Source of the DNA: Plasmodium relictum
Lineage: Eukaryota > Apicomplexa > Aconoidasida > Haemosporida > Plasmodiidae
NCBI RefSeq assembly: GCF_900005765.1
Contig: NC_041691.1
Location: 186,001-250,000 of the forward strand
DNA: 64,000 bases
Direction: 5' to 3'
In this document: in pieces, positions 46,616-57,252 of the stretch
Numbering within the stretch: the first letter of the stretch is position 1
Layout of the letters: each line of letters starts with the position of its first letter
Position numbers and translations under genes: made by a program
Notes under the pieces: model-generated
Seen by the model: the letters and a program-made list of their open reading frames with translations, nothing else
Databases searched by the model: none
What the model was told of the DNA's origin: nothing

Positions 46616-47821
46616 TTTAATATATATATATATGTATATAATTTTTTTTTTTTTTAAATCTTTTTATTTTTATTTTCCCTCTATATATACAAATTTATTT
46701 ATCTGTAATATATGTTTCTTCTTTTTTGTTTTCACTTTCTTTTTGAATTTCACTTTATATCTTTCCGTTTACTCTTATTTATTTTTTTTTTTTTTGTATT
46801 ATCTCTATAATTATATATATATATTTATGTATATATAAATATTTTAAAATTTCTTTTTAACACATCATAGTTATTAATATTTACAACAAAATATATTATA
46901 AAATATGTATAATATATAAACTTCAAAATGAAAAAATTAATAAAACTATGTAAATATTATAATTTTTATAAATACCATATATTTAAACGTTATACAATTT
47001 TAAAAAAAAATTTTTTCGTTTTTTATTTGACAATATGATTTACTTATAAATAATTTTTACTTTTATAAAATATTATGTTGTTAAAAAATATTTTCATAAA
47101 TCCATAAATTTGATTCATGAAAAATATTAAAATTAAACTTATGAAACAGCAATTGGTAATATGTAATAAACTATCATAAATATAAAATTTATAAGTTGTT
47201 TTCATATGCCTTTATTTTTTTAATTTTTAAATAATAATACATATTGATATATATAAAATAGGTAACTATTAAATAGTTTTTAAAATATATATAAAAATAT
47301 TTTGCAATATAAATAAATCTCATAAAAAAAAAAAACTTTCTATAAAGTTACATATTTTAGTAATTTTCATAGTTGCATACTTATTAATTATATATATATA
47401 TATTATTTATCTATACATGCATATAAAACATTAACTATACCTTTTTTTATAATATTATAAATATATTTTAATATCAATGTATCATATTCTCATTTCAATA
47501 TCTATTAAAAACATTGTTAGTAATAAGCCAACAAATTATTACTTGTCAAAACTATATTTTATATATTTCACAAAATATAATCAGTTTATTATATACCATA
47601 TAATATTATTATCAATTTTACTATATATAAATAATATTTTTATATTTTCTCATGAATTTTTGAAAAAAAAATATACAGACATATTTATAATTATAAAATT
47701 AATTTGAAATAATTTAAAGATAAAAATAACTATTTTAAAATAATACAAAATAATAAAACAATGTTTTGATAAATATATTTAAATTCATTTATTCATATAT
47801 ACAAACATATATTTATATTGA
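46616..47821. other. Intergenic upstream of eIF5
   Basis: The first 250 bases are T-rich, as expected for a leader and promoter of eIF5. The + strand open frame at 47477-47707 (76 codons, ATG start) is Ile/Tyr/Asn-rich and may be chance. Nothing firm is seen. Confidence 0.5.
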
Positions 47822-48077
47822 TCAGTATAATATTATTAAAATAAAAAAAAAAATAAGTAATAATAATAATGTATACAAAATTAAAATTATCTTTTTAAAA
47901 CACAATAAAATTTTAAAATTCCTAATTACGTGAAAAACAAAAAGCATATTTTTCTTACAATACCCTGAATATACATAGAAAAATGTATCATTCACTCCAC
48001 TTAAATTATATAAAATGAGTTTAAAATTAACTGGTTTTATATGGAAAACTCCTAGTTTTGAATTATAAAATATATGA
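47822..48077 (-). CDS. Candidate terminal exon of an unannotated - strand gene with a C-terminal membrane segment
   Basis: The - strand frame stays open for 85 codons from a TTTTAG acceptor at 48078-48079 to a TGA at 47822-47824. It escapes a simple ORF scan because its first Met is late. Composition is protein-like, with Gly, Pro, Val, Asp and Cys unusual for intergenic DNA here: K-L-G-V-F-H-I-K-P-V-N-F-K then N-L-S-G-V-N-D-T-F-F-Y-V-Y-S-G-Y. The last 22 residues are a pure membrane helix. The exon starts one base into a codon, so an upstream exon ending in two bases is needed. The candidate at 48577-48615 has the right phase. No family is recognised. Confidence 0.45.
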
Positions 48078-48576
48078 CTAAAATTTTTCTACTTTTTTTT
48101 ATTTTAAATATACATATATATATATTTTAATTACTCCTTAATACTTTTCTAAGTTGAAAACTTTTCCTCATATCATTCTGTTATAGCAAATTTTATAATG
48201 CTATATTATATATATATATATATATAATTTTTATCTCTTACTTGTCAAATCAGCATAATTTTTCCTAAATAATTATCAATATATATAATGATTTTTATAT
48301 ATAATTTCATTCATTACCTTATAAAAATTCTTCAAATAATTTATATAAATGATTCCAATTGTATAAAAAAAAAATACATTTTATATTTTAATAAATATAT
48401 TATGAGATTTCTTCACTCTAATATTCATAAAATACTTTTTCTTTATTTTTTAAAAAAGTCATTATTTGCTCAATATTTTATATAAGTATCATAATCAGTT
48501 AAATTATAAAATATTTTTTTTAATTTATGCATAAGCATATTAAATATTAAAAAAAAAATAATAAAGTCAATTATAC

Positions 48577-48615
48577 TTATTAAAAATTACGATATAAGCA
48601 TAATACTTTATATTG
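48577..48615 (-). CDS. Candidate short internal exon
   Basis: The segment follows a strong acceptor (a pyrimidine-rich tract ending TTTATACAG) and precedes a GTATAA donor. It codes for 12 residues (N-I-K-Y-Y-A-Y-I-V-I-F-N) plus split codons. Its end phase matches the exon at 48077-47822. Support is only splice-site quality and phase. Confidence 0.25.
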
Positions 48616-48884
48616 CTGTATAAACAGAAAAAATAAAACTAGTAAAAAGAAAAATAATACATATAAAATATATATAATAAAAATTATATTTCATATTGAT
48701 ACATTTATATAGAAACTATAATAATTTTCACTTTTACATAAATTTAGTAAAAAATAATTGCTTATATTGTATCAACATGTAAATGAACTTTTAAAATTTG
48801 ATTTATTTTCATAAAAAGTTATATTATAAATTAATCAAGAACATAAATACAAATATATATATAAAAAATATACAATATTTTACG

Positions 48885-48886
<2 letters not shown>

Positions 48887-48927
<41 letters not shown>
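48887..48927 (+). repeat. (AT)n microsatellite
   Basis: About 20 AT units between the two candidate coding stretches of the cryptic region. Confidence 0.88.
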
Positions 48928-48929
<2 letters not shown>

Positions 48930-48960
48930 CTTTCAATTTTTAAAAGGAATTTAAATACTA

Positions 48961-49128
48961 TTATATGTCATCTATAAATTGCCTAAATGGATATTTACAT
49001 TCTTTATTTATTACGTTATTATCATTCGCATAATAAATATATTTATAATCATATTTATTTTCACTTTTCAAAGCCTTCATTGATTTACTCTTACAATGCA
49101 TATAAGTTGTATTATAAAATATAAACAT
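48961..49128 (-). CDS. Candidate small ORF or exon, 55 residues
   Basis: ATG at 49128 to TAA at 48961 on the - strand, with the frame open a further seven codons upstream. Codon use is coding-like (GAT, AAT, GAA, with TGT, GCG and CCA) and includes M-K-A-L-K-S-E-N-K-Y-D-Y-K-Y and K-Y-P-F-R-Q-F-I-D-D-I. It is too short for a default ORF cutoff. It may be a standalone small gene, or an exon of the gene ending at 47822; internal GTAA sites could serve as donors. No family is recognised. Confidence 0.35.
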   Translation of the reverse strand: MFIFYNTTYMHCKSKSMKALKSENKYDYKYIYYANDNNVINKECKYPFRQFIDDI

Positions 49129-49851
49129 TCCTTTTTTACCTTTTTTTTATTATTTCAATAAAAATGAAATATATATATATAATATATATATATATTTACA
49201 CAAAATTATATCTCAAAAATATTCTTATAAAAGTAAAATTCCAGTATGTACAAACATATATAAATCTATAACTTTTTAGGAAACTTTTATATATAATGTA
49301 TTTATTTAATTTTTAACTTCTATAAATTTTTTTTTATAATAAAAATTTCATTAAAATTAAAATTTAAAAAAAAATGTTTTTTTGTGTACTTACTACTTTT
49401 ATAATTATTCTTTCATAAACATATATATTTATTTATGTAAATGATTGAATGTTTTTATATATTTTTACTTATATTACTTTATCTTTTGATATTTACATTT
49501 ATTTTATTTTATTTTATTTTATTTTTTTTTTGTCATACTTTATTTGGTTTTTTATATATTTTTATGTAAAGTTAATTCTGCATGAGCATTTTTCTTTTAT
49601 GTACATGCATATGATTCTAGTTTTGTTTCTTATTAAGTATATAAAAAAAAAAAATATATTTTTTTATTTCTATATATTATCAATTTAATTTCGTAACCAA
49701 ATTTATAAATATGTTTTTGTAGCATACATAAACGTAAATGAAATTAAATGTTTAAAAAATATACACTTTTTTATATCCTTAATTTGTGTTTTTCATACAC
49801 CTTAGAGTAGATTAAATAATTAATTTCTCTTTTTAATTTTTTTTTTTTTAG

Positions 49852-49954
49852 TGCCTTTTTTCATTAATAATAAAATTGTTTCAAAAGAAAAAAAAATTAA
49901 AAGAGATAATTTATTATTAAACATAGAGAATTACTTTTTATTAAATTTTAGGAT
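49852..49954 (+). CDS. Candidate 3' exon on the + strand
   Basis: A textbook acceptor (long T tract ending TTTTTTTTAG at 49851) is followed by 33 open, coding-like codons including I-N-N-K-I-V-S-K-E-K-K-I-K-R-D-N and N-I-E-N-Y-F-L-L-N-F-R. The frame either stops at 49962 or splices at a GTATTA donor (49955) to a second strong acceptor (CCTTTTTTTATACAG at 50045), where it stops after three codons. The upstream exon or start was not found; ATGs at about 49449 or 49590 are possible but not shown. Confidence 0.35.
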
Positions 49955-50055
49955 GTATTATTAGGATATATTTTATTTTATTGATCGATATATATAAATA
50001 TTTAATAATATTTTTATATTTTAAGATTTTCCTTTTTTTATACAGATTTATTTAA

Positions 50056-51015
50056 ATATGATCAATGTTATTAACAATCCAAAAGGAATGAATAATTAAT
50101 TCGATTTTTTTTTTTATAATTTCTTTTATACCATTAAAATTATGAAATGCACTTAAATATGACTTGAGTCATGATAATGAAAAATTAACATTTCCAACTT
50201 TATTTCTTCATTTTTGCAATTCTCTATAGATATATTTATTAAAGATAAACGTCTTTTTTTTTGTTCTTTTATTTGTTAAGTTTCCTAAAATTAGTAAATG
50301 TTTTTTCTTGTAATAGTTTATAACAATTTTGGTGTTATCTTAGTGAATATTCCATATAAGGGGCTATAATGTGTTAGCACTAAAGTGAAACTTTTATTAA
50401 AGAAAAACCTAAAACTTAAAATATAAATTATACTTTAAAATTTTTTGTTAAATAAAAATATCAAAATTTAAAAATTTTTTATTATTTAAAAATAATTAAA
50501 TAACATTTTTTTTAATTACTGAAAATGAAGTTTTTAATATATATTTATAACATTATAAAGAATTTTTTTTTTTTTTTCTTCCTTTTCAATAAAAATAAGT
50601 AACATTGAAGTTTCATAGTTCAAAAAAAGGAGAAAAAAAAAGAAAAAGCACATTTCTATTAAAAAATTATAATTTATTACATGTGAGAAGTAAAATTTTA
50701 AATTAAGTAAAAATAATTAAATTTTTTTTTCTAATTAAGAAAATAAAAATATATAAATATATTCGTAACTTAAAATTGCCATTAGCACAGTTGTAATAAA
50801 ATATAATGAAAAAATAATTTTTTTTTTTAATTTTTTTAGCATTAGGCCATTAATATATGTAGTATATATTAAAATTTTCAATTTTCTGTTAAGATATTTT
50901 TTTAGTGAAAATTCTTTTTTAGAAATAAATTCTTTCTTTTTAAATATATTTATAGATATATCTTTATATGGTACAATTTATTATTTAATTATTTTATTAC
51001 AAAATTTTTACAAAT
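50056..51015. other. Intergenic upstream of the helical-repeat gene
   Basis: Promoter-side DNA for the + strand gene at 51016. A stretch at about 50325-50395 is less AT-rich and contains a GTGTTAGCAC inverted repeat; it could be a leader or a small RNA. Nothing firm is seen. Confidence 0.5.
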
Positions 51016-53043
51016 ATGGATAAAAACACTATTTTAGAGTTAAATGATGTAAAATTTTATTATAACAAGGTTTTTACAAATGAATTGTTAGTGTCTTTAC
51101 AAAAAGAAATGAAAATAGAAGATTTAATATTCTCTTATAGCCATTATTCCAATTTGCTTAGTGGAAATGAACATTTTGATAAGTATGAAATAGAAAGTGA
51201 TTATTTAAAAAGTGATGATGAAATTAAAAATTTAAATAATTACTTGTTAGATCAAAACAATATACATATGAAACAAAAGACATACGATTCCGAAGAAATA
51301 CTTAATTATTTTGATCCATATATTACTGAAGAAAATTTTGAAGAGAAAATAGAAAAAACATTTCAAGATTTAAATAATATTTTAAAATCTTCTTACGCAA
51401 AAAATGAAATAGAAGACTCCAGTAAAATTGATATAAACGAAATTTTACAAAATTTGAAAGTTGAAAAAGAACAACAATATTACAAAATTTTTGAATTACG
51501 CTTAGAAAAAAATCAAATGCATCAAATCACATTAATAATGATTGCATTCATTATAAGAAGTATTTTTAATTTAAGTTTAGGAAGGAAGTTAATTTTTTCT
51601 AATAAAAATATTAATCATATATTGCTAAGGGCATTATATATTCAAAATATATATGTTCAAATATTTACATTGAAAAATATAAAAAGGTATATAGTAGAAG
51701 ATAGAGAATATTGTGATAAAATTCATTTAAAAATGATAAAAATATGCATATTTAGTAAATCTCTTTGTTCATTTAATCGAGCAAATGAAATTATACTAAT
51801 TTTAGTTAAAGAAAATAAACAGGTAAATGACATATTTGATTTTTATTTTTTAAAAAAACTTAAAAAATCTCTTGAAAAATCAGATAATATTCAACGTTTA
51901 AGATTGTTGGATTTTATTGCTGATAACATGAATATAAATAATGAAGCAATTTGTAATATATTTCAAATAAATAAAAAAAATTGTTACAGTAATGAAAATA
52001 TAAATTTTTTAAAGGGTGATAAATTGGATTCAACTCATTTGTCTATTACATTTGAAGATGATAAAAATTTAGAAAATCTTTCATTTGAAAGTGATTACGA
52101 AAATTGTTCTTTTGATGATATTTCCTTTATTAATCAGAAGTGCGTAAGCGAAATAATGAATAAATATTGTTTAAAATTAAATGAAATTTGTAAAATTACG
52201 AAAATTAATATATATAAATACTTGCATATGATTTATTTAAAAGATGATTTATTATTAAAAATAAATGTATTAGAAATATTCTCTAAATTAATTAAAAATA
52301 TACATTACTGTGATACAATAAGTGAAAACATACATTTTTTACGTATAGTTTTAAATGACCTTAAAAAATCGGATGAAGATATTTTGCATTTAAATATTTT
52401 GAATTCTATAATTTCTTATTCTAAAATAAATTCATTAGTTTTAAATTTTATTTTAAATGCTCATTCTAATATATTAATGAAAACTATAATTAAATTTTTA
52501 TGTGACTCTAGCATGAATGTTGAAAAATTAATTGTTGGAATTAAATCATTTGGTTACTTCTTTTCAATTAAAGAATCATGTGAAATTCTTTTGAAATTAA
52601 ATCCAAATATTCATTTAATTTCTATTGAAAAAATAACTTCACATTCTCATGTAAATGTTTTAAGACATTCAATAAATATATGGTTAAGAATAATACCTTC
52701 TAATTCTAAGGAATATGGATGGTTAAAAGATTTAATTCATAATATTCTTTTTGAGAAGGTAATATCAATCTTGAAAGAGATTGAAGACATGATAGTCCAG
52801 ATAAATATTTATAATTTGTTAGAAATAATGATTAATTATGATATATGTGATTTACTTTTAAAAGAACAATGGCTAATAAAAAGTTTATTAGGAAACTTTC
52901 AAAATAATAGTTATGAATTAAAAATGAGTAGATACAACTTTTTTATGGCATTTTATCAAGTTAATAAAACCATTATTAGTAATAATTCGTATGCTGATAA
53001 TATAATTAATAACTTTATTAAATGCATACCTAAAAGATATTAA
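51016..53043 (+). CDS. HEAT/ARM-like helical repeat protein, possibly related to proteasome chaperone PSMD5
   Basis: 675 residues in one exon from the first in-frame ATG. There is no signal peptide or catalytic motif. From about residue 160 onward it is a succession of amphipathic helices of ARM/HEAT character, for example L-L-L-K-I-N-V-L-E-I-F-S-K-L-I, D-E-D-I-L-H-L-N-I-L-N-S-I-I, and near the end V-Q-I-N-I-Y-N-L-L-E-I-M-I. The last resembles the L-x-x-Y-x-L-L-x-x-L-A motifs of PSMD5/S5b, the assembly chaperone of the 26S proteasome base, and overall length and helix content also fit. The similarity is by eye and weak, so the name is a suggestion only. It does not look low-complexity, unlike its neighbours, which suggests a conserved folded protein. 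Confidence 0.85.
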   Translation: MDKNTILELNDVKFYYNKVFTNELLVSLQKEMKIEDLIFSYSHYSNLLSGNEHFDKYEIESDYLKSDDEIKNLNNYLLDQNNIHMKQKTYDSEEILNYFDPYITEENFEEKIEKTFQDLNNILKSSYAKNEIEDSSKIDINEILQNLKVEKEQQYYKIFELRLEKNQMHQITLIMIAFIIRSIFNLSLGRKLIFSNKNINHILLRALYIQNIYVQIFTLKNIKRYIVEDREYCDKIHLKMIKICIFSKSLCSFNRANEIILILVKENKQVNDIFDFYFLKKLKKSLEKSDNIQRLRLLDFIADNMNINNEAICNIFQINKKNCYSNENINFLKGDKLDSTHLSITFEDDKNLENLSFESDYENCSFDDISFINQKCVSEIMNKYCLKLNEICKITKINIYKYLHMIYLKDDLLLKINVLEIFSKLIKNIHYCDTISENIHFLRIVLNDLKKSDEDILHLNILNSIISYSKINSLVLNFILNAHSNILMKTIIKFLCDSSMNVEKLIVGIKSFGYFFSIKESCEILLKLNPNIHLISIEKITSHSHVNVLRHSINIWLRIIPSNSKEYGWLKDLIHNILFEKVISILKEIEDMIVQINIYNLLEIMINYDICDLLLKEQWLIKSLLGNFQNNSYELKMSRYNFFMAFYQVNKTIISNNSYADNIINNFIKCIPKRY

Positions 53044-53695
53044 AAAGAAAAAAAGTAAAACTTAAATTTAAGAAAAAATTACTATAATACTCTTTTTTTT
53101 TTTTTTTTATTTCCATATAAAGTATTATTATTATTATTATATGCATCACTTTTTATATAATTATTAATAATTAAAAACTTTCAATTTTTTCTATGTTTTA
53201 TTTTATTTCAATTTCATTGTCTATTTTTTTTTTTTTTTTTTTTTAAATTATAATTGTTAATTTGTGATAGAAAAACAAAAAACATATATTTAATAAAATA
53301 ATAGTTAGAAAAATTTACATAAAAATTGTGCAAATATGAATTATATAAAATATGTATAGTATAGATATTAAAAATTAAAATATTTATTTTATCATTTAAT
53401 AAAAAATACTATAAAAAAAAAAAAAAAACGAAATTACTATAAATTCTTTTTATATTTAATTTTTTCTGTTTTATACTTTATTTTATAATAAAGACATATT
53501 TTATAAGATATATATATATATTTATAATCACATTTTTTTTAATATACTTTTGTAATAACTTGCAATTGCCATTATACGCGTTTAATGTACCAAATAATTA
53601 CCTATAAAATTAGCATAAAAAAATATAAAAACTTTAAATATATAATTTAATGAAATAAAGAAGTTTAAAAAAATTGAACAAAAGAAAAAGAAAAG
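53044..53695. other. Intergenic between two + strand genes
   Basis: 652 bases with long T and A runs; 3' flank of the helical-repeat gene and promoter of the next gene. No feature is seen. Confidence 0.65.
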
Positions 53696-56043
53696 ATGCC
53701 ACTAAAGTATAGTTCTGATCAATTAATTCAAATAAAATGTTCCTATATAATAGATAAATATAAAAAAAAACTAAAAAAGTTGAAAGATTTTAAAAATGTA
53801 AAAAATATTTTTTTAGTATGTTCTAAATTAAAGATTAAGACAATTCAATTAATACTTTATCTAAATTTGTAGGAATTGAAGTTGTCTTTTGAAAAAAAAA
53901 GCAAAGCATATTATGTTGATAAATATTTACTTAATGTAAAAAATAAAACTAGCATTAATTATATATAACACAAAAAAAATAAAATAAAATAAAATATATT
54001 TTATTTTTTAACTGATTTGTTCATTTCTATATATATATATTTTTAGAAAGAAAAAGAAGAACTATACAAAGAGTTCAATAAAAAAAAAGAACTAGAATTG
54101 AAATCATTAGAGAGAAAGAAGGAACTTTATAATAGCTATTTTACAGATATATTTTTATATGAACAAGAATATTATCAATGTATATATAAAGTATTCAAAA
54201 ATTTGTTATTAAAAAAAGAAGAAATTGATGAAAAAGAAAAGCACGTGATTAAATTACATGTATACTGAAATAAATGAATAAATAAAAAATTTACATTAAT
54301 ATTTATATTTATTTATTTATTTTGTCTTATTTCTAAAAATTTATTATTTTTATCTACATTAACATTTTCATTCTTTGTAATTTTCATTTATTAAAGGAGC
54401 ATGCATATATGATGTTTTCTGATCAAAATATTAATAAGCCATTAGAAAAATATAATAAAAAAAAAAGAGTCAATAATACAGAAAAATATAATAATAAAAA
54501 AAATATAGATATAGATAATTTATGTAATATAAATATAAATGAGATTTATGAAAGTATTATACATGATGATCTTGATACAGACATGTATACATATAGTAAT
54601 AGTAATAATTATTTGTGTAAATCAAAAAAGGAAAATTATCCAAATGAGAAATTTTCAAAGATAAATAATGTCGTTCCGTACTTCAATGAATATGTTGATT
54701 CTCTTAATGAAACTTGTGATGGTTCAGCTAAGAATTATGAAAAAAATATTGATAAAAAAGAAAATACAAATGTGGGAAGTGATTATCCAGAAAATTACTA
54801 TGAATACAGAGAACAAGAAAAGGAAAAAGAAAAAGAGGAGAAGATAGAACCAGAAATAGAAGTATATATAGAGAAAAATAAAAAAGAGTTTGATTTTAAA
54901 AGAAAAAATTCTTATGAAAAGGAACAAGTGAAAGCCGAAGAAAAAGAACAAAATGAAAAAAAAGAAGAAAACGGGGAAGAAATAAAAGATACATTTTTTG
55001 AATATAAGGAAGAAAATAATGATGATTCTAAAAAGTGGAAAGAAAATTATATGAAGAAAAATGAAAGAAAAAAAAAAGAAATTAATTATAGTAAAACAGA
55101 AGATATAAAAAAATATATAAATGTATACGATGACAATAAAAATGAAGATGAGAACATTAATGAAGAAATAAATGAAAACAAGAAAAAAGAATATATAATT
55201 CATAAACAAAAAGAAAAAGAAAATGATATTTTAAATTGTTTTATTTCAAGCAATAATTATGAATACATAAAAAATGAAAATGGAGATAAAGAAATCTTAT
55301 ATAATGATGAAAGTATAGAAAATTATACAACTACATTTGATTCAAATATCTTAAATGATCAAATAAATAAAGATATAGAGGAAAGCAATATATATACAAA
55401 AAAAAAAGATAATGAAGAAAATGAAAGAAATGAAAATGAAGAATTAGATGAAGTAATAGAAAATAATATAATTTTTAATATATCTAGTTATTTCAGTGGA
55501 AATTATGAGACAAATGATAATGAAAAGGAAGATATAATTCTTGAAGAAGATAACATATTAAATAATGCTAATTTTGATGAAAGCAAAATTAAAATTGAAT
55601 ACGATATATTAAAAGAAGATACCTTATATAAAAATGATATTATAAGAAATAACAGTATGCCTGAAAATATTGAATTAAATATTTCACATGAAGAAGAAAC
55701 AAATAATTTTTTGAAAGAATACAGCAAAGATTGTGATGAATATAAATATATAAACAATCTGAATGAAAGCAAAGGAAGTGAATCAAAAGAATTTCAAAAT
55801 TTTAATAATTATAAAAATGAAAATAGCGTACAAATTGAAAAAATGAATACACTTGAAGATTATGCAGAAGAACAAGTGAATATAATAAATATGGAAAACA
55901 GTAATAATTTCATGTGCATTGAAAATAACATAGAAAAAAAAGATTCATTTAAAACTAATGATAGAAAAAAATCTGAACTAAAAAATATTCAAGAATTAAT
56001 TAATTACATGAGTCATCATATAAAAAAAAGTAATAACACTTAA
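53696..56043 (+). CDS. Four-exon Plasmodium protein: N-terminal coiled coil, long acidic Asn/Glu/Lys tail
   Basis: Exons 53696-53815, 53873-53935, 54047-54259 and 54397-56043, joined by three short GT-AG introns that are all in phase 0; 680 residues. The first three exons encode a compact, non-repetitive coiled-coil region (starting M-P-L-K-Y-S-S-D-Q-L-I-Q-I-K, later Y-N-S-Y-F-T-D-I-F-L-Y-E-Q-E-Y-Y-Q). The large last exon is low-complexity, acidic and Asn-rich and ends Y-M-S-H-H-I-K-K-S-N-N-T. The ATG at 54409 is therefore internal. An alternative donor at 53798 also keeps the frame and would drop six residues of exon 1. Without the last splice, exon 3 would end at a stop at 54266-54268. No known family is recognised; the conserved part is likely the N-terminal 130 residues. 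Confidence 0.8.
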
Positions 56044-57252
56044 AAAATTTTAAAACGTAAGAATAAAAGAAATTTTCAGAAAAAAAATTGATTCTGCATA
56101 GCTTAAAAAGAATGTATGAAAAATAAAGGTATTAATTACTTAAAAAATATATATGTCATTTTATAGTAATATAATTTTACATATTCTTAAAAATGAGTTT
56201 AAAATAACTAAAAAAATAGAAATAAATTAGTAATTAAAATACATATATATATATATATATATATTTCAGTATTTTTATAAAAAAATGTGTATATATAAAT
56301 AAATTATGTTATAAAAAATGAAAAAAAAAAAAAAATGATAAATACAAAAAACATACTCTCTTATATAAATGTATAATTATAAAGTAAAAAGAAATTTACA
56401 TTTTACACTATTAGGAAAAACTATTCTTAATAAATAAATAATAAAATTCCACCTTTTTATAATATCTATTAAAAATCTTCAGTATCCCTTAGTTTGTATT
56501 AGCAAATATTGATATATTTATTTTTATTAAAATATTACATATATGAAAAGAAATATATAATTGAAATTAAAATATATTGCATATATTTAATAAGTTTACA
56601 AGTCATATTAAAAAAAAAAAAAAAAGGAAAAAGGGAAAAGAAAAAAGAAAAAAGAAAAAAGAAAAAAGACAAAATAATAAAAAGAAAATAAAAACAAAAA
56701 TAATTATTACTTAAAAAAATATTATTCATACACATTTATTATTTCTATTTTTTTTTTTTCATTAATGAGGACTCAAGAAATAATTGATTTAAGTATATGA
56801 AATTATTATTTTTATTAAAATCTTTTAATTTATACTTTTAAAATATTATTATCAAAGTATTATTTTTTATGTTTATTATATTATTATAATTTTCTTGTAC
56901 ATTGTGTAAACCTTTAGATTGAAAAAAAAAAAATATATTTTATTTTATTTTTTTTTGATAATTTGTATTTAAAAAAAAAACTTTTTAATAAATATTAAAA
57001 AATTAAACTATTATTATTTATATTAATTTAAACTTTTTTTCTTTTTTTAAATATTTTCCAGTATTTTTTAATATTTAAAAAAAAAAAAAATTAATGCATA
57101 TTATTTATATACTACACTATTTTCTTTTTTTGAAAAATTATTTTAAAAATTTTTTATTTTTATCATTATTTTCGTTATATTTCTCATATCTCATATTTCA
57201 AATTTTGTATTATACATTATAATCACATACTAATATTATAACATTAAAAGCA
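56044..57252. other. Intergenic, convergent 3' ends
   Basis: 1.2 kb between the stops of two convergent genes. It holds a TA run near 56242-56265 and the poly-purine repeat at about 56610-56690. The ORF at 56509-56691 is a by-product of that repeat. Confidence 0.65.
56608..56690 (+). repeat. Poly-purine AAAAAAG tract
   Basis: A poly-A run followed by GGAAAAAGGG and about five AAAAAAG heptamers, all purine on the + strand. Confidence 0.85.

Noticed and set aside
46632-46838. 68-codon + strand ORF directly upstream of eIF5
   Set aside because: Phe/Tyr-rich complement of the T-rich eIF5 leader.
49449-49688. 79-codon + strand ORF
   Set aside because: Contains an ATTTT pentamer run and is Phe/Ile/Tyr-rich. 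It could hold a first exon for the 49852 exon but is not supported as a gene alone.
46616-51015. Idea that the 4.4-kb AT-rich space is a centromere
   Set aside because: No extended near-pure AT core with the regular short repeats expected of Plasmodium centromeres, and by recalled synteny the chromosome's centromere lies far away.
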